Shown: positions 42,076-50,346 of the stretch, one piece after another | How the letters are laid out: each line of letters starts with the position of its first letter | Position numbering within the stretch: the first letter of the stretch is position 1 | Source: UBA1756 sp045132235 | Lineage (GTDB): Bacteria > Bacteroidota > Bacteroidia > Bacteroidales > WCHB1-69 | Length of the DNA: 53,409 nucleotides | Assembly: GCA_045132235.1 (NCBI GenBank) | Contig: JBGURX010000011.1 | Span: 1 to 53,409 of the forward strand | Direction: 5' to 3' | Notes under the pieces: model-generated | Told to the model about the DNA's origin: nothing | Database searches by the model: none | Seen by the model: the letters and a program-made list of their open reading frames with translations, nothing else | Made by a program: the position numbers and the translations under genes

Positions 42076-43125
42076 AATCAGCATGGCATCGCCGAAGGTG
42101 AGGAAGCGGTATTTCTGCTCCACCGCCTGCTTGTAGGCTTCCATCACAAACTCGTAACCGCCGAAGGCCGCCACCATCATCAGCATCGGGCTTTGCGACT
42201 GGTGGAAGTTGGTGACCATGGCATTGGCTACCACGAAGTTATACTGCGGGAAGATGAACTTGTTGGTCCAACCGTCGTAGGGTTTCACATGGCCGTTGGT
42301 GTAGGTGGACGACTCCAGCGCCTTCATGGTGGTGGTACCGATAGCCACCACATTGCGGCCAGCATCCTTGGTCTCGTTGATCTTGCGGGCGCACTCTTCC
42401 GAAATCGTCATGGCCTCGGAGTCGGTTTTGTGCTTGGTGAGGTCTTCCACGTCAATGTCGCGGAAGTTGCCCAGACCGGCATGGAGCGTCAGCTCAGCAA
42501 ACTCCACACCTTTGATCTCCAAGCGTTTGAGCAGCTCGCGGCTGAAGTGGAATCCGGCAGTGGGAGCGGCCACACCTCCCTCGCACTTGGCGTAGAGGGT
42601 CTGGTAGTCATCCTCGTCCTCCGGCGTGATGTCGCGCAGACGCAGGATGTCATCCGGAATGGGCATGGAGCCCAGCTCGCGGAGCTTGCGCTTGAAAGCA
42701 TCGTGGTCGTCGTCGAAGAGGAAACGTAAGGTACGGCCACGGGAGGTGGTGTTGTCGATGACCTCGGCCACCAAATCGTTGTTTTCGCCAAAATAGAGCT
42801 TGTTGCCGATACGGATTTTGCGGGCGGGATCGACCAAAACATCCCACAAACGGCTCTCTTCGTCCAATTCTCGGAGCAAAGAGACGCGAATCTTCGCACC
42901 CGTCTTCTCCTTTTCACCGAACAAAACCGACGGAAAAACCTTGGTGTTGTTCATGACGAAAAGATCACCCTCGTCGAAATAGTCCAAAATATCCTTAAAC
43001 ATCTTGTGTTCAATGGTTTTCGTCTTTCTGTTCAACACCATCAAACGGGCCTCATCACGCGATTCCGTAGGGTGTAACGCAATCAATTCCTGAGGCAAAA
43101 AATACTTGAATTGTGATAACTTCAT
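42070..43125 (-). CDS. queA: S-adenosylmethionine:tRNA ribosyltransferase-isomerase
   Basis: A 351-residue enzyme that moves the ribosyl part of SAM onto 7-aminomethyl-7-deazaguanine in tRNA, giving epoxyqueuosine. MKLSQFKYFLPQELIALHPTESRDEARLM, the start typical of QueA, is followed by RVSLLRELDEESRLWDVLVDPARKIRIG, ... PTAGFHFSRELL and TNFHQSQSPMLMMVAAFGGYEFVM. Length is normal. It acts before QueH, whose gene is at 48907. Own promoter at 43157. It overlaps the AraC gene tail-to-tail by 6 bases. Confidence 0.95.
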   Translation of the reverse strand: MKLSQFKYFLPQELIALHPTESRDEARLMVLNRKTKTIEHKMFKDILDYFDEGDLFVMNNTKVFPSVLFGEKEKTGAKIRVSLLRELDEESRLWDVLVDPARKIRIGNKLYFGENNDLVAEVIDNTTSRGRTLRFLFDDDHDAFKRKLRELGSMPIPDDILRLRDITPEDEDDYQTLYAKCEGGVAAPTAGFHFSRELLKRLEIKGVEFAELTLHAGLGNFRDIDVEDLTKHKTDSEAMTISEECARKINETKDAGRNVVAIGTTTMKALESSTYTNGHVKPYDGWTNKFIFPQYNFVVANAMVTNFHQSQSPMLMMVAAFGGYEFVMEAYKQAVEQKYRFLTFGDAMLIL

Positions 43126-43156
43126 GCTACAATATTCCTCTCTAAAAAATGGGGTG

Positions 43157-43164
43157 CAAAATTA
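43157..43164 (-). promoter_or_regulatory. -7 promoter element for queA
   Basis: Minus-strand TAATTTTG (TAnnTTTG), 32 bases before the queA ATG. Confidence 0.65.
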
Positions 43165-43215
43165 CAACATCAAAACACGTTTGTCAAGTGTTTTGTTCAT
43201 TTTTTTTACAAAAAA

Positions 43216-43755
43216 TTAAAAACGGTCCAAAAACTTAAGGTCGTAGGGGTTCAAATCAACGACTTTCCAATCCTTTGTGACAAAATAAACAAACTCTTCC
43301 GCATAGCCGTCGGTATAGCTATAGCAACGCGCCTCGTAAATCACAACAGGGTCTTGCTTCGTACTTAAACTATTGTAAGCCTGCTTGTTGAAATAGTCTA
43401 TGCTGGTCTGGATTTTGTCCATCTTTTGCGAAAGATCAATGAGGGCATCATTGTCGCGGGCTTCGAGGGCCGAGTCGAGCTTGGGCTGCAGCTCATCGCG
43501 CTGGATGCTCAGCAGCTGGCACATGAAATCGCAGTACGTGGACTTGAAATAGGGCGTGCATCCTACAAACTTGATGCTGTCGTATTCGCCAAGCGCCTCA
43601 TCCGTCTTGGCAAAATTCATCACCACACCTTCCACCTTCAGACGCACATCCTCCTCTGTCTGCACCAACCCGGTATCCTTCTTCTTGCATCCCGCCAACA
43701 CAATGACAATGACCAAAAATGCGGCGATAACTCCTGCTATTTTACTTCTTCTCAT
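43216..43755 (-). CDS. lipoprotein, unknown function
   Basis: A 179-residue protein with a signal peptide and a lipobox (LAGC, residues 20-23) followed by KKK. The mature part is mostly helical and charged (DVRLKVEGVVMNFAKTDEALGEYD, RDELQPKLDSALEARDNDALIDLSQKMDKIQTSIDYFNKQ), with a beta-rich end (PVVIYEARCYSYTDGYAEEFVYFVTKDWKVVDL). No family was recognised. It starts 3 bases after the DUF4831 gene stop and so seems to end the rnf transcript. Confidence 0.65.
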   Translation of the reverse strand: MRRSKIAGVIAAFLVIVIVLAGCKKKDTGLVQTEEDVRLKVEGVVMNFAKTDEALGEYDSIKFVGCTPYFKSTYCDFMCQLLSIQRDELQPKLDSALEARDNDALIDLSQKMDKIQTSIDYFNKQAYNSLSTKQDPVVIYEARCYSYTDGYAEEFVYFVTKDWKVVDLNPYDLKFLDRF

Positions 43756-43758
43756 ACT

Positions 43759-44880
43759 TTAAAAAACAATTCCAATTTTCTCAATATCAATGTTGTTCTG
43801 ATTCAATGGAAGAACCTCGACATTTCCGAACTGATATACGCTGTGGATGCCCAGCGGCTGAAGCAAGGCGCCCCCCTGCATCAAGTTGACCGCCGTGGAT
43901 TTGGGGATGCGGATGCGGTAGCCGGTATTGGCTTTATGGCCTTTGGCACAGCTCCACTTGACCGCAAATTCATCCGCAGCTGCCACATTGTCCTCAGGCT
44001 GCAGCTGGAGATAATAGTTCTCGGCAGGTTTGGCCGACAGACGGGTGTTGAAGCCCGCACTGGAGGACACCGAAAAGAGCGGCAGAAGGTTTGTGTTGCT
44101 GTCGGGCACCACTACAACCGTGTAGTGCAACTCCTCATCCACCGTAAAACCAGTGAAGAGGGAGAGATAGTTCTTTTCCATCTCATTCAGTTTGCTGACC
44201 ATCGCCTCGAAAGTAGCCGGAGGGTAAGCCACCTCTTGTGCGCCAATCATCAGCTCGTAGCGGTCTTCGCGGATTTTGCCGATCATGTCGGCGGCATCCT
44301 GTGCCTGCTGGGCGTTGGTCTTGGCCACCATCTGAATTTTCTGGGCGGGCACCTGACGCACCACACCGTCCACAATCTGAGTCTCCGTATAATTATCGGC
44401 CTGCTCCTTGTAGGCAAGGTCGGCATAGTAGCGGAAAAAGTCCGGAATTTGCAGCGGCTGCTCTTCGTATGTCACCGCCTTCTGGTCCATCCCCATTTCG
44501 GCACGCTCCAGTTTCTGCTGCAGGGGCAATCCTTTCTTCACCTGTGCAGCGGAGAGCTGAACCGCGTACATACAAGCGGTATCTGGGACAGCAACAGCCT
44601 GAACTTCAATATTTTTCACCGAATAAGAAATATTATCCGATGAGATAACATGGGTAAGTCCCAGCAATTTGCCGGCATACTCGGAATATGCGCCGGCGAA
44701 CTCATGCGACTTTGTCACGGTAACGTCCACCTTGAAAGCCGTCAGCGGAAGCGCATACACGACATAATCCTTGCCGTATGCGAAGGTGCTGTCAACGGGC
44801 AGCGGGGTGACCTTCTTTTGAGCAAAAAGCCCCGTCATGGCGAGGCTTGTTATGATTACAATAAGAAATAATTTCTTCAT
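43759..44880 (-). CDS. DUF4831 family protein
   Basis: A 373-residue secreted protein with a signal peptide (MKKLFLIVIITSLAMTGLFAQ). It fits the DUF4831 family of Bacteroidota: GKDYVVYALPLTAFKVDVTVTKSHEFAGAYSEYAGKLLGL at the N terminus, then a helical region with NAQQAQDAADMIGKIREDRYELMIG and a C-terminal GYRIRIPKSTAVNLMQGGALL. Function unknown. It lies 27 bases beyond rnfA on the same strand and has no promoter of its own, so it is probably in the rnf operon; whether it has anything to do with Rnf is not known. Confidence 0.75.
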   Translation of the reverse strand: MKKLFLIVIITSLAMTGLFAQKKVTPLPVDSTFAYGKDYVVYALPLTAFKVDVTVTKSHEFAGAYSEYAGKLLGLTHVISSDNISYSVKNIEVQAVAVPDTACMYAVQLSAAQVKKGLPLQQKLERAEMGMDQKAVTYEEQPLQIPDFFRYYADLAYKEQADNYTETQIVDGVVRQVPAQKIQMVAKTNAQQAQDAADMIGKIREDRYELMIGAQEVAYPPATFEAMVSKLNEMEKNYLSLFTGFTVDEELHYTVVVVPDSNTNLLPLFSVSSSAGFNTRLSAKPAENYYLQLQPEDNVAAADEFAVKWSCAKGHKANTGYRIRIPKSTAVNLMQGGALLQPLGIHSVYQFGNVEVLPLNQNNIDIEKIGIVF

Positions 44881-44907
44881 AATTGGGTAAAAATTGACCG
44901 CAAATTT

Positions 44908-45498
44908 CTATTTCACCAGATTGGCGAAGCCCATGAAGGCCATGGCGAGGATGCCGGCGGTGATGAGGGCAATCGGAACACCCTTCATCGCCTTGGGAAC
45001 CTTCACCAGCTCAAGCTGTTCGCGCAGACCCGCGAAGATGCAGATGGCGAGGGCAAAGCCGATAGCCGTGCTGACCGTATAGACCACACTCTGGAGAATG
45101 TAGTTGCCGGCGGTGATATCGAAGCGCTGGGTAACGCCGATGGCGACGCCGAGCACCGCGCAGTTGGTGGTAATCAGCGGGAGGAAGATGCCCAATGCCT
45201 GATAGAGCGACGGGCTGGATTTCTTGAGAATGATCTCCACCATCTGCACCAACGCTGCAATAATCAGGATGAACGCGATGGTCTGGAGGAACTGCAAGCC
45301 CATAGGCACCAGCACATACACGTACACCAATGAGGTGACCAGCGTGGCAAGGGTCATGACGAAAATCACGGCCACGCCCATGCCGAGGGCGGTGCTGAGC
45401 TTGTTGGAGACACCCAAAAACGGGCAGATGCCCAAAAACTGCGACAATATGATATTGTTGACAAATACGCAGGCGATAAGCATTAAAATGTATTCCAT
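44908..45498 (-). CDS. rnfA: Rnf electron transport complex subunit RnfA
   Basis: A 196-residue, six-helix membrane subunit. The half-helix ICPFLGVSNKLSTALGMG and the mirrored TTNCAVLGVAIG contain the cysteines that hold the in-membrane iron-sulfur centre shared by RnfA and RnfE. Length is typical. It is last of the rnfDGEA genes, 9 bases after rnfE. Confidence 0.92.
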   Translation of the reverse strand: MEYILMLIACVFVNNIILSQFLGICPFLGVSNKLSTALGMGVAVIFVMTLATLVTSLVYVYVLVPMGLQFLQTIAFILIIAALVQMVEIILKKSSPSLYQALGIFLPLITTNCAVLGVAIGVTQRFDITAGNYILQSVVYTVSTAIGFALAICIFAGLREQLELVKVPKAMKGVPIALITAGILAMAFMGFANLVK

Positions 45499-45507
45499 AG
45501 CAATCGA

Positions 45508-46095
45508 TTATTTGGGTTGTTGGATGTGACGGATAAGGGCCATCAGCAGGCCGAGCACGAAGAAGGCGCCGGGGGCGAGCACGAAGACCAGGATATTGGT
45601 GGAGGCAGGCAGGAACGCGTGTCCGAAGATGGCGCCGCTGCCCAGAATCTCACGGACTGCACCGATGATGGTGAGGCTGAGGGTGAAGCCCAGTCCCATG
45701 CCGATGCCATCGAACATGGAGTCCAGAACGCTGTTCTTGGAGGCGAAAGCCTCTGCGCGGCCCAGCACAATGCAGTTCACCACAATCAACGGGATGAAGA
45801 GGCCGAGGCTGGCGCTGAGGGCGGGGACAAAGCCTTGGATGAGGAGGTCAACAATGGAGACGAAGGTGGCGATCACCACGATGAAGGCGGGGATACGCAC
45901 ACGGTCGGGGATGAAATTCTTCAGCAGGGAGATGAGCATGTTGGAGAGGGTGAGCACAAACATCGTGGCCACACCCATGCCCAGTCCGTTGAACGCGGAA
46001 GTGGTGACACCCAGCGTGGGGCACATGCCGAGCACCAGCACAAAGATGGGGTTCTCTTTCAGAATCCCGTTGAATAAGATCTTCAGCTTTTTCAT
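45508..46095 (-). CDS. rnfE: Rnf electron transport complex subunit RnfE
   Basis: A 195-residue membrane subunit paired with RnfA. LGMCPTLGVTTSAFNGLGMG and IVVNCIVLGRAEAFA are its conserved cysteine-containing motifs. Its start overlaps the rnfG stop by 4 bases. RnfA and RnfE together form the membrane electron conduit. Confidence 0.92.
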   Translation of the reverse strand: MKKLKILFNGILKENPIFVLVLGMCPTLGVTTSAFNGLGMGVATMFVLTLSNMLISLLKNFIPDRVRIPAFIVVIATFVSIVDLLIQGFVPALSASLGLFIPLIVVNCIVLGRAEAFASKNSVLDSMFDGIGMGLGFTLSLTIIGAVREILGSGAIFGHAFLPASTNILVFVLAPGAFFVLGLLMALIRHIQQPK

Positions 46096-46706
46096 TTGAC
46101 AACTCCTTTCTTTTTGAGAACCATATCATAGCCTTTGGCGGCGCGGTTGACGGCGTCGCAGTAGGCTCTTGACGAAATGGTGGCTGCCGTGATGGCATCC
46201 ACTTCGCCGCCATCCTTGCTGACCATGATTTCGAATTTTGCAGCTTTCGGGTTGATGTTTTTCTTGGCGAACTGTCCGGAGAACTCCTCGGTCTTGATCT
46301 TGTCGCCCAGTCCGGGGGTTTCGGAGGCCTTGATGACGGAAGTGCCGATGATGGTGCCCGCCGCGTCGAAGCCGACCATGATGGTGAAAGTGCCGCTGAA
46401 AGCCTTGTCGGTATAGGTCTCAACAGCCGCGCCGAACAGCGTGCCGTCGGCGTTGTAGGCGAGGTTGACGGTGACGTCCTGCTTGTCGCCTTGGCAGGCG
46501 GTGACGTTCACGGTCTCGATTTTACCTTTCTTGCTGTCGAACTGAGGGAGCACATCGTTCATGGCCTTCTGCACGGTCTTCTGCTTCTCCTGTTCGATGG
46601 GGTCCTTGGTCAGCGCATAGACACCGGCCAGTGCGCCGGCAGCCACCACTGCGATGACCACCAAGGCCAGCAGCATGTTTGCAAGGGTGGATGTTCTTTT
46701 ACTCAT
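46092..46706 (-). CDS. rnfG: Rnf electron transport complex subunit RnfG (FMN-binding)
   Basis: A 204-residue protein with one N-terminal membrane helix (LANMLLALVVIAVVAAGALAGVYAL) and a periplasmic FMN-binding domain. The covalent flavinylation motif is DAITAATISS near residue 175-184, where FMN would join the last Thr. An ApbE flavin transferase is needed and is not in this window. Overlaps rnfE by 4 bases. Confidence 0.92.
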   Translation of the reverse strand: MSKRTSTLANMLLALVVIAVVAAGALAGVYALTKDPIEQEKQKTVQKAMNDVLPQFDSKKGKIETVNVTACQGDKQDVTVNLAYNADGTLFGAAVETYTDKAFSGTFTIMVGFDAAGTIIGTSVIKASETPGLGDKIKTEEFSGQFAKKNINPKAAKFEIMVSKDGGEVDAITAATISSRAYCDAVNRAAKGYDMVLKKKGVVK

Positions 46707-46751
46707 TACAATATTTTTAAATGTTAGAGGCTGATTTTTCTTTTTAATGGA

Positions 46752-47780
46752 TTAATGGGCGAAGCGTTTCGGCTTGAAGGCTTTGTCGATGAGCGGCACG
46801 AGGGCGTTCATGATGAGGATGGAGAAGGAGACTCCTTCCGGATAGGCGCCCCAGAGACGGATGATCATGGTGATGAGACCGCAGCCCGCGCCGAACACAA
46901 TCATACCCCACTTGGAGGTGGGCGACGTGACCATGTCGGTGGCCATGAAGCAGGCACCGAGAATCATACCGCCGGTCACCATGTGGAAGAGCGGGTTGGC
47001 GAACTGCGTGGGATCGACGAGCCAGAAGATGCCGGCGAAGACGAAAGCGGTGAGCAGGAACGAAACGGGGATATGCCATGTGATGACCTTGCGCACCAGC
47101 AAGAAGATAGCGCCGAGCAGCAAGGCGATGGCCGAAACCTCACCGAAGCTGCCGCCCATCTGTCCGAACAGATAGTCCACATTGCCGGGCATGGCCGCAT
47201 AACTGTCGTTGCTCAGCTGCACCAGATGTCCGGAGTTGAGGAGGGAATCCACAGGCTGTCCGGCTTTCACGCCCTCTTTGAGCACGCCCAGCGGGGTGGG
47301 ACCCGTGACCGCATCCGCGAAGGCATTCATGCCCTGACGGGGAATGGGCCAGCTGGTCATGGCCGTCGGGAAGGAGATGAGCAGGAAGACACGTGCGGTG
47401 ATGGCCGGGTTGAAGAGGTTCTTGCCCAGTCCGCCGAAAGCCATCTTGGCAATGCCGATGGCCACGAGGTCGCCCAGAATCAGCATCCAGATGGGCAGGT
47501 TGGCCGGCACATTGAAGGCCACCAGCATACCCGTGATGACCGCCGAGCCGTCCATCAGTGTGGACTCCTGCTTCATCAGGAAACGCTCAATCAGCCATTC
47601 GAACAGCATGCAGCACCCGACAGAAATAAGGGTGAGGATGATGACCGGGATGCCGAAATAGTAAACCGAGACCAGAAAAGCCGGCAGCAACGCAATGACC
47701 ACCGACCACATGATTTTCTTCACGGACTGTTCGCCATGCACGTGCGGAGAGCCGGAAATTTGAAGTAACTTATCACTCAT
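46752..47780 (-). CDS. rnfD: Rnf electron transport complex subunit RnfD
   Basis: A 342-residue, multi-helix membrane subunit carrying covalent FMN. KMAFGGLGKNLFNPAITARVFLLISFP is the conserved RnfD/NqrB signature, and VTGPTPLGVLKEG fits the flavin-attachment threonine region. Length fits RnfD (NqrB is longer). The ATG at 47780 was chosen, since the in-frame upstream start at 47906 lies before the promoter. This is the first gene of the local operon: a promoter lies 23 bases upstream and the next gene upstream faces the other way. rnfB and rnfC, which usually precede rnfD, are absent here. Confidence 0.9.
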   Translation of the reverse strand: MSDKLLQISGSPHVHGEQSVKKIMWSVVIALLPAFLVSVYYFGIPVIILTLISVGCCMLFEWLIERFLMKQESTLMDGSAVITGMLVAFNVPANLPIWMLILGDLVAIGIAKMAFGGLGKNLFNPAITARVFLLISFPTAMTSWPIPRQGMNAFADAVTGPTPLGVLKEGVKAGQPVDSLLNSGHLVQLSNDSYAAMPGNVDYLFGQMGGSFGEVSAIALLLGAIFLLVRKVITWHIPVSFLLTAFVFAGIFWLVDPTQFANPLFHMVTGGMILGACFMATDMVTSPTSKWGMIVFGAGCGLITMIIRLWGAYPEGVSFSILIMNALVPLIDKAFKPKRFAH

Positions 47781-47802
47781 TTTACTTGAAATTTTGAGAG
47801 TG

Positions 47803-47810
47803 CAAAGGTA
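47803..47810 (-). promoter_or_regulatory. -7 promoter element for rnfD
   Basis: Minus-strand TACCTTTG (TAnnTTTG), 23 bases before the rnfD ATG. It shows that rnfD begins a transcript here. Confidence 0.65.
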
Positions 47811-47867
47811 CAAATATTTATAAAGTTGAAAATATTTTTTTTGATATTTTTTTTCAAAAAATACTTG

Positions 47868-47875
47868 TATATTTG
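47868..47875 (+). promoter_or_regulatory. -7 promoter element for the 47939 lipoprotein
   Basis: TATATTTG (TAnnTTTG), 63 bases before the ATG at 47939, divergent from the rnfD promoter. Confidence 0.6.
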
Positions 47876-47938
47876 CAGTCTTAAAGTTGAAAAAGAAAAT
47901 TATCAATCAATCAATTAATTAACCAAAATTTTCATCTC

Positions 47939-48817
47939 ATGAAAAACATCAGAAGCATTTTCATCGCCCTTGTCGCCTGCATGGTGGCCTTCGCTTTCAC
48001 TTCATGCCAGAAAGACGGCGTTTACAAACCGAAGAAGAAAATCTCCAAAATCTACACCTCCAAAGACGGCGGCGACCGCATCCTGCAGGAGACTTGGCAC
48101 TGGGACGGCAAAGTCCTCACCAGCATTGACTTTGAAGACTACACCGTCACCTTCAACTATGACAAAAAGCAATTGCAATCCCTTTCTGTGGATAATGAAG
48201 AATTCATGATTTTCAACTATGATGGCAAAGTTCTCAAAAGCATTAAATGGATGGACGGTTCTGACGAAATCGCTTCCTACACTTTCAAACACGATGGCAA
48301 GTTCATCTCTGGCGTGGATGCCGTGATTGACAACAACTACATGAAGAGCTCCCGCCTTCTTGAAGTTGCTTTCCGTACCATCGACCCCACCATCGCCGAG
48401 ACCGAAGTGGCCCAATTCAAGGCTTGCCAGGCTGAAGCCAAGGGTCTCTACAGATACAGCGATGTCTATGAGTACGACCACAACAACGTCATCACCCTTA
48501 AAAGACATGACAACAACAATAACGATTATACCTACACCTATACTTATAACAACCGCTACCTCAACCCCTTCTATCATTTGCTTCTTGACCTTGGCGATGA
48601 TGTTGTTGGTTATGGCCTCTCCAAAAACGCAGTGGCTTCCTATCACTATGAGGACACCTACATTTCCGCCCGCGTGATTGACATGGAGATCACTTATCCG
48701 AAACTCGACGGCAAATACCCCGTTGAAGAGACCCGCACCGAAAAGACCACCCACACGGTCGGCAACCTCACCAATGTTTACACCTCCGCCACCACTTATT
48801 TTTACGAATATGAATAG
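47939..48817 (+). CDS. lipoprotein with YD-repeat-like strands
   Basis: A 292-residue protein with signal peptide and lipobox (FTSC, then QKDG). The mature sequence has repeated short strands of the Y/W-D-G-K-x-L-x-S-I type (HWDGKVLTSIDF, NYDGKVLKSIKW, KHDGKFISGVD), much like Bacteroidales lipoproteins with RHS/YD-like repeats (the DUF4595 type was considered, unconfirmed). Function unknown. It is a single gene ended by the terminator at 48841. Confidence 0.65.
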   Translation: MKNIRSIFIALVACMVAFAFTSCQKDGVYKPKKKISKIYTSKDGGDRILQETWHWDGKVLTSIDFEDYTVTFNYDKKQLQSLSVDNEEFMIFNYDGKVLKSIKWMDGSDEIASYTFKHDGKFISGVDAVIDNNYMKSSRLLEVAFRTIDPTIAETEVAQFKACQAEAKGLYRYSDVYEYDHNNVITLKRHDNNNNDYTYTYTYNNRYLNPFYHLLLDLGDDVVGYGLSKNAVASYHYEDTYISARVIDMEITYPKLDGKYPVEETRTEKTTHTVGNLTNVYTSATTYFYEYE

Positions 48818-48840
48818 CAGATTGTTCTGCTGAACAATAT

Positions 48841-48876
48841 AAAGTGAACGGCAGAACATCTGCTGTTCACTTTTTT
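48841..48876 (+). terminator. rho-independent terminator
   Basis: AAAGTGAACGGCAGA (48841-48855) and TCTGCTGTTCACTTT (48859-48873) pair with a single G-T wobble around an ACA loop, followed by a T6 run. It ends the lipoprotein transcript. Confidence 0.9.
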
Positions 48877-48906
48877 GTTTGTAAATTGACGATAGAGTCA
48901 CGTTCC

Positions 48907-49455
48907 ATGAAAGTCCTGCTGCACTGCTGCTGCGCCCCCTGTTCCGCCGCCATATTGGAGTGGATGCTCCAGAATGGATGGCAGCCCACGCTGTACTACT
49001 TCAACCCGAACATCTACCCGGAGGAGGAGTATCTGATACGGAAGCGGGAGTGCACAAAGTATGCGGAGAAGCTCGGCGTGCCCATCATCGACGGCGACTA
49101 CGACCATGCCCTGTGGCGCGAGGCCGTGAAGGGGCTGGAAGAGGAGCCGGAGCGCGGGGCACGCTGTCTGCAGTGCTTCCGGATGCGTCTGGAGGCCGCC
49201 GCCCGCCTCGCCCACGAGCTGCACATCCCTCTCTTTGCCACCACTTTAGCCTCCTCCCGCTGGAAGCGCCTCGACCAGATCAGCGAGGCGGGGCGGGCGG
49301 CGGCACTTCCCTACCCTGATGTGGAGTTCTGGGACCGCAACTGGCGCAAGGGCGGACTGCAGGAGCGGCGCAACATCCTGCTGAAAGAGAACGGATTCTA
49401 CAACCAGCAATACTGCGGCTGCGAGTTCTCGTTCCGCGATACCACCAACCTATAA
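48907..49455 (+). CDS. queH: epoxyqueuosine reductase QueH
   Basis: A 182-residue iron-sulfur enzyme that reduces epoxyqueuosine to queuosine in tRNA, replacing QueG. The signature CCCAPC is at residues 7-12 and YCGCEFS lies near the C terminus; RCLQCFRMRLEAAA and FATTLASSRWKRLDQI are also family-like. The ATG at 48907 was chosen because it begins the conserved MKVLLHCCCAPC. It works after QueA (42070). The next gene is 11 bases further on. Confidence 0.92.
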   Translation: MKVLLHCCCAPCSAAILEWMLQNGWQPTLYYFNPNIYPEEEYLIRKRECTKYAEKLGVPIIDGDYDHALWREAVKGLEEEPERGARCLQCFRMRLEAAARLAHELHIPLFATTLASSRWKRLDQISEAGRAAALPYPDVEFWDRNWRKGGLQERRNILLKENGFYNQQYCGCEFSFRDTTNL

Positions 49456-49466
49456 ACCCCATCACA

Positions 49467-50312
49467 ATGAACCTTTTTTTTGACAGCGGAGCCACCAAAT
49501 GCGACTGCATCGTCACCGATGAAGCGGGGCGCTACCTCACCCACCATACCGATACCGGCATCAATGCGAGCTATGCCAGCGACGAAGAGATGGATGCGGT
49601 GCTGGCGCGCTTCAGCGCGGCTACGGGCACACAGGCTGTCCATATCGTATTTGCCGGCGCGGGCTGCGGCAACCCGGCCAACGCCGACCGCGTGAGGAGA
49701 GCCATTGAGGCGCACTACCACGCTCAAGCGGTGGAAGTGGAATCGGACCTTGCGGGCGCGTGCCGCCTGCTGTCGAGGCGGCAGCCCTGCCTGACCGCCA
49801 TCCTCGGCACAGGTGCCGCTGCCTGCCAGTACGACGGCAACCGCATCACCGAACAGTCGCCCTCGCTGGGCTGGATGCTGGGCGACGAGGGCAGCGGCAC
49901 CCATCTCGGCAAGATGCTCATCAGCCAGTACCTGAAAGGCGGGCTGCCGCCGGAGTGCCGCGAAGCACTGGAACGTGAGTTCGGGCTGGACCGCAGCGAG
50001 GTGCTGCGCCGCGTTTACCGCGCACCTTCCCCCAATCTCTTCTTCTCGCAGTTTGCGAAATTTATCAGTGATAATATTGATAAATATCCTGAATTACAAA
50101 TACTTGTCAATCAAGCCTTCGACCAATTCTTTCAAGAACAGATACTTCCGCTGTCCGGACACAGCACCTTGCCGCTGCATCTGATGGGATCGGTGGCTTG
50201 GCACTACCAGTCCCATCTGCGCGAGGCCGCCAACCGCCATGGGGTACGCATCGGGACCATAGCAGCATCGCCGCTGCAGTTGATGAGAGAATACGAGGAT
50301 TCCATAATTTAA
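49467..50312 (+). CDS. BadF/BadG/BcrA/BcrD-type ATPase (N-acetylglucosamine kinase-like)
   Basis: A 281-residue ASKHA-fold kinase-like protein. The phosphate-1 motif is LFFDSGATKCDCIVTDEAG, the phosphate-2 region is TAILGTGAAACQYDG and the adenosine region is near LPLHLMGSVAWHYQ. A DEGSG follows (GWMLGDEGSGTHLGKML), as in GlcNAc kinases of this family. The substrate is probably an amino sugar, but this is inferred from the family. It starts 11 bases after queH. Confidence 0.78.
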   Translation: MNLFFDSGATKCDCIVTDEAGRYLTHHTDTGINASYASDEEMDAVLARFSAATGTQAVHIVFAGAGCGNPANADRVRRAIEAHYHAQAVEVESDLAGACRLLSRRQPCLTAILGTGAAACQYDGNRITEQSPSLGWMLGDEGSGTHLGKMLISQYLKGGLPPECREALEREFGLDRSEVLRRVYRAPSPNLFFSQFAKFISDNIDKYPELQILVNQAFDQFFQEQILPLSGHSTLPLHLMGSVAWHYQSHLREAANRHGVRIGTIAASPLQLMREYEDSII

Positions 50313-50346
50313 TATTTAATAGTTTTATAATTTCATAAAATTTTTT

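Noticed and set aside
46752..47780. NqrB (Na+-NQR) instead of RnfD
   Set aside because: The length (342 residues) and the RnfG, RnfE and RnfA neighbours fit Rnf better, and nqrA and nqrF are not present.
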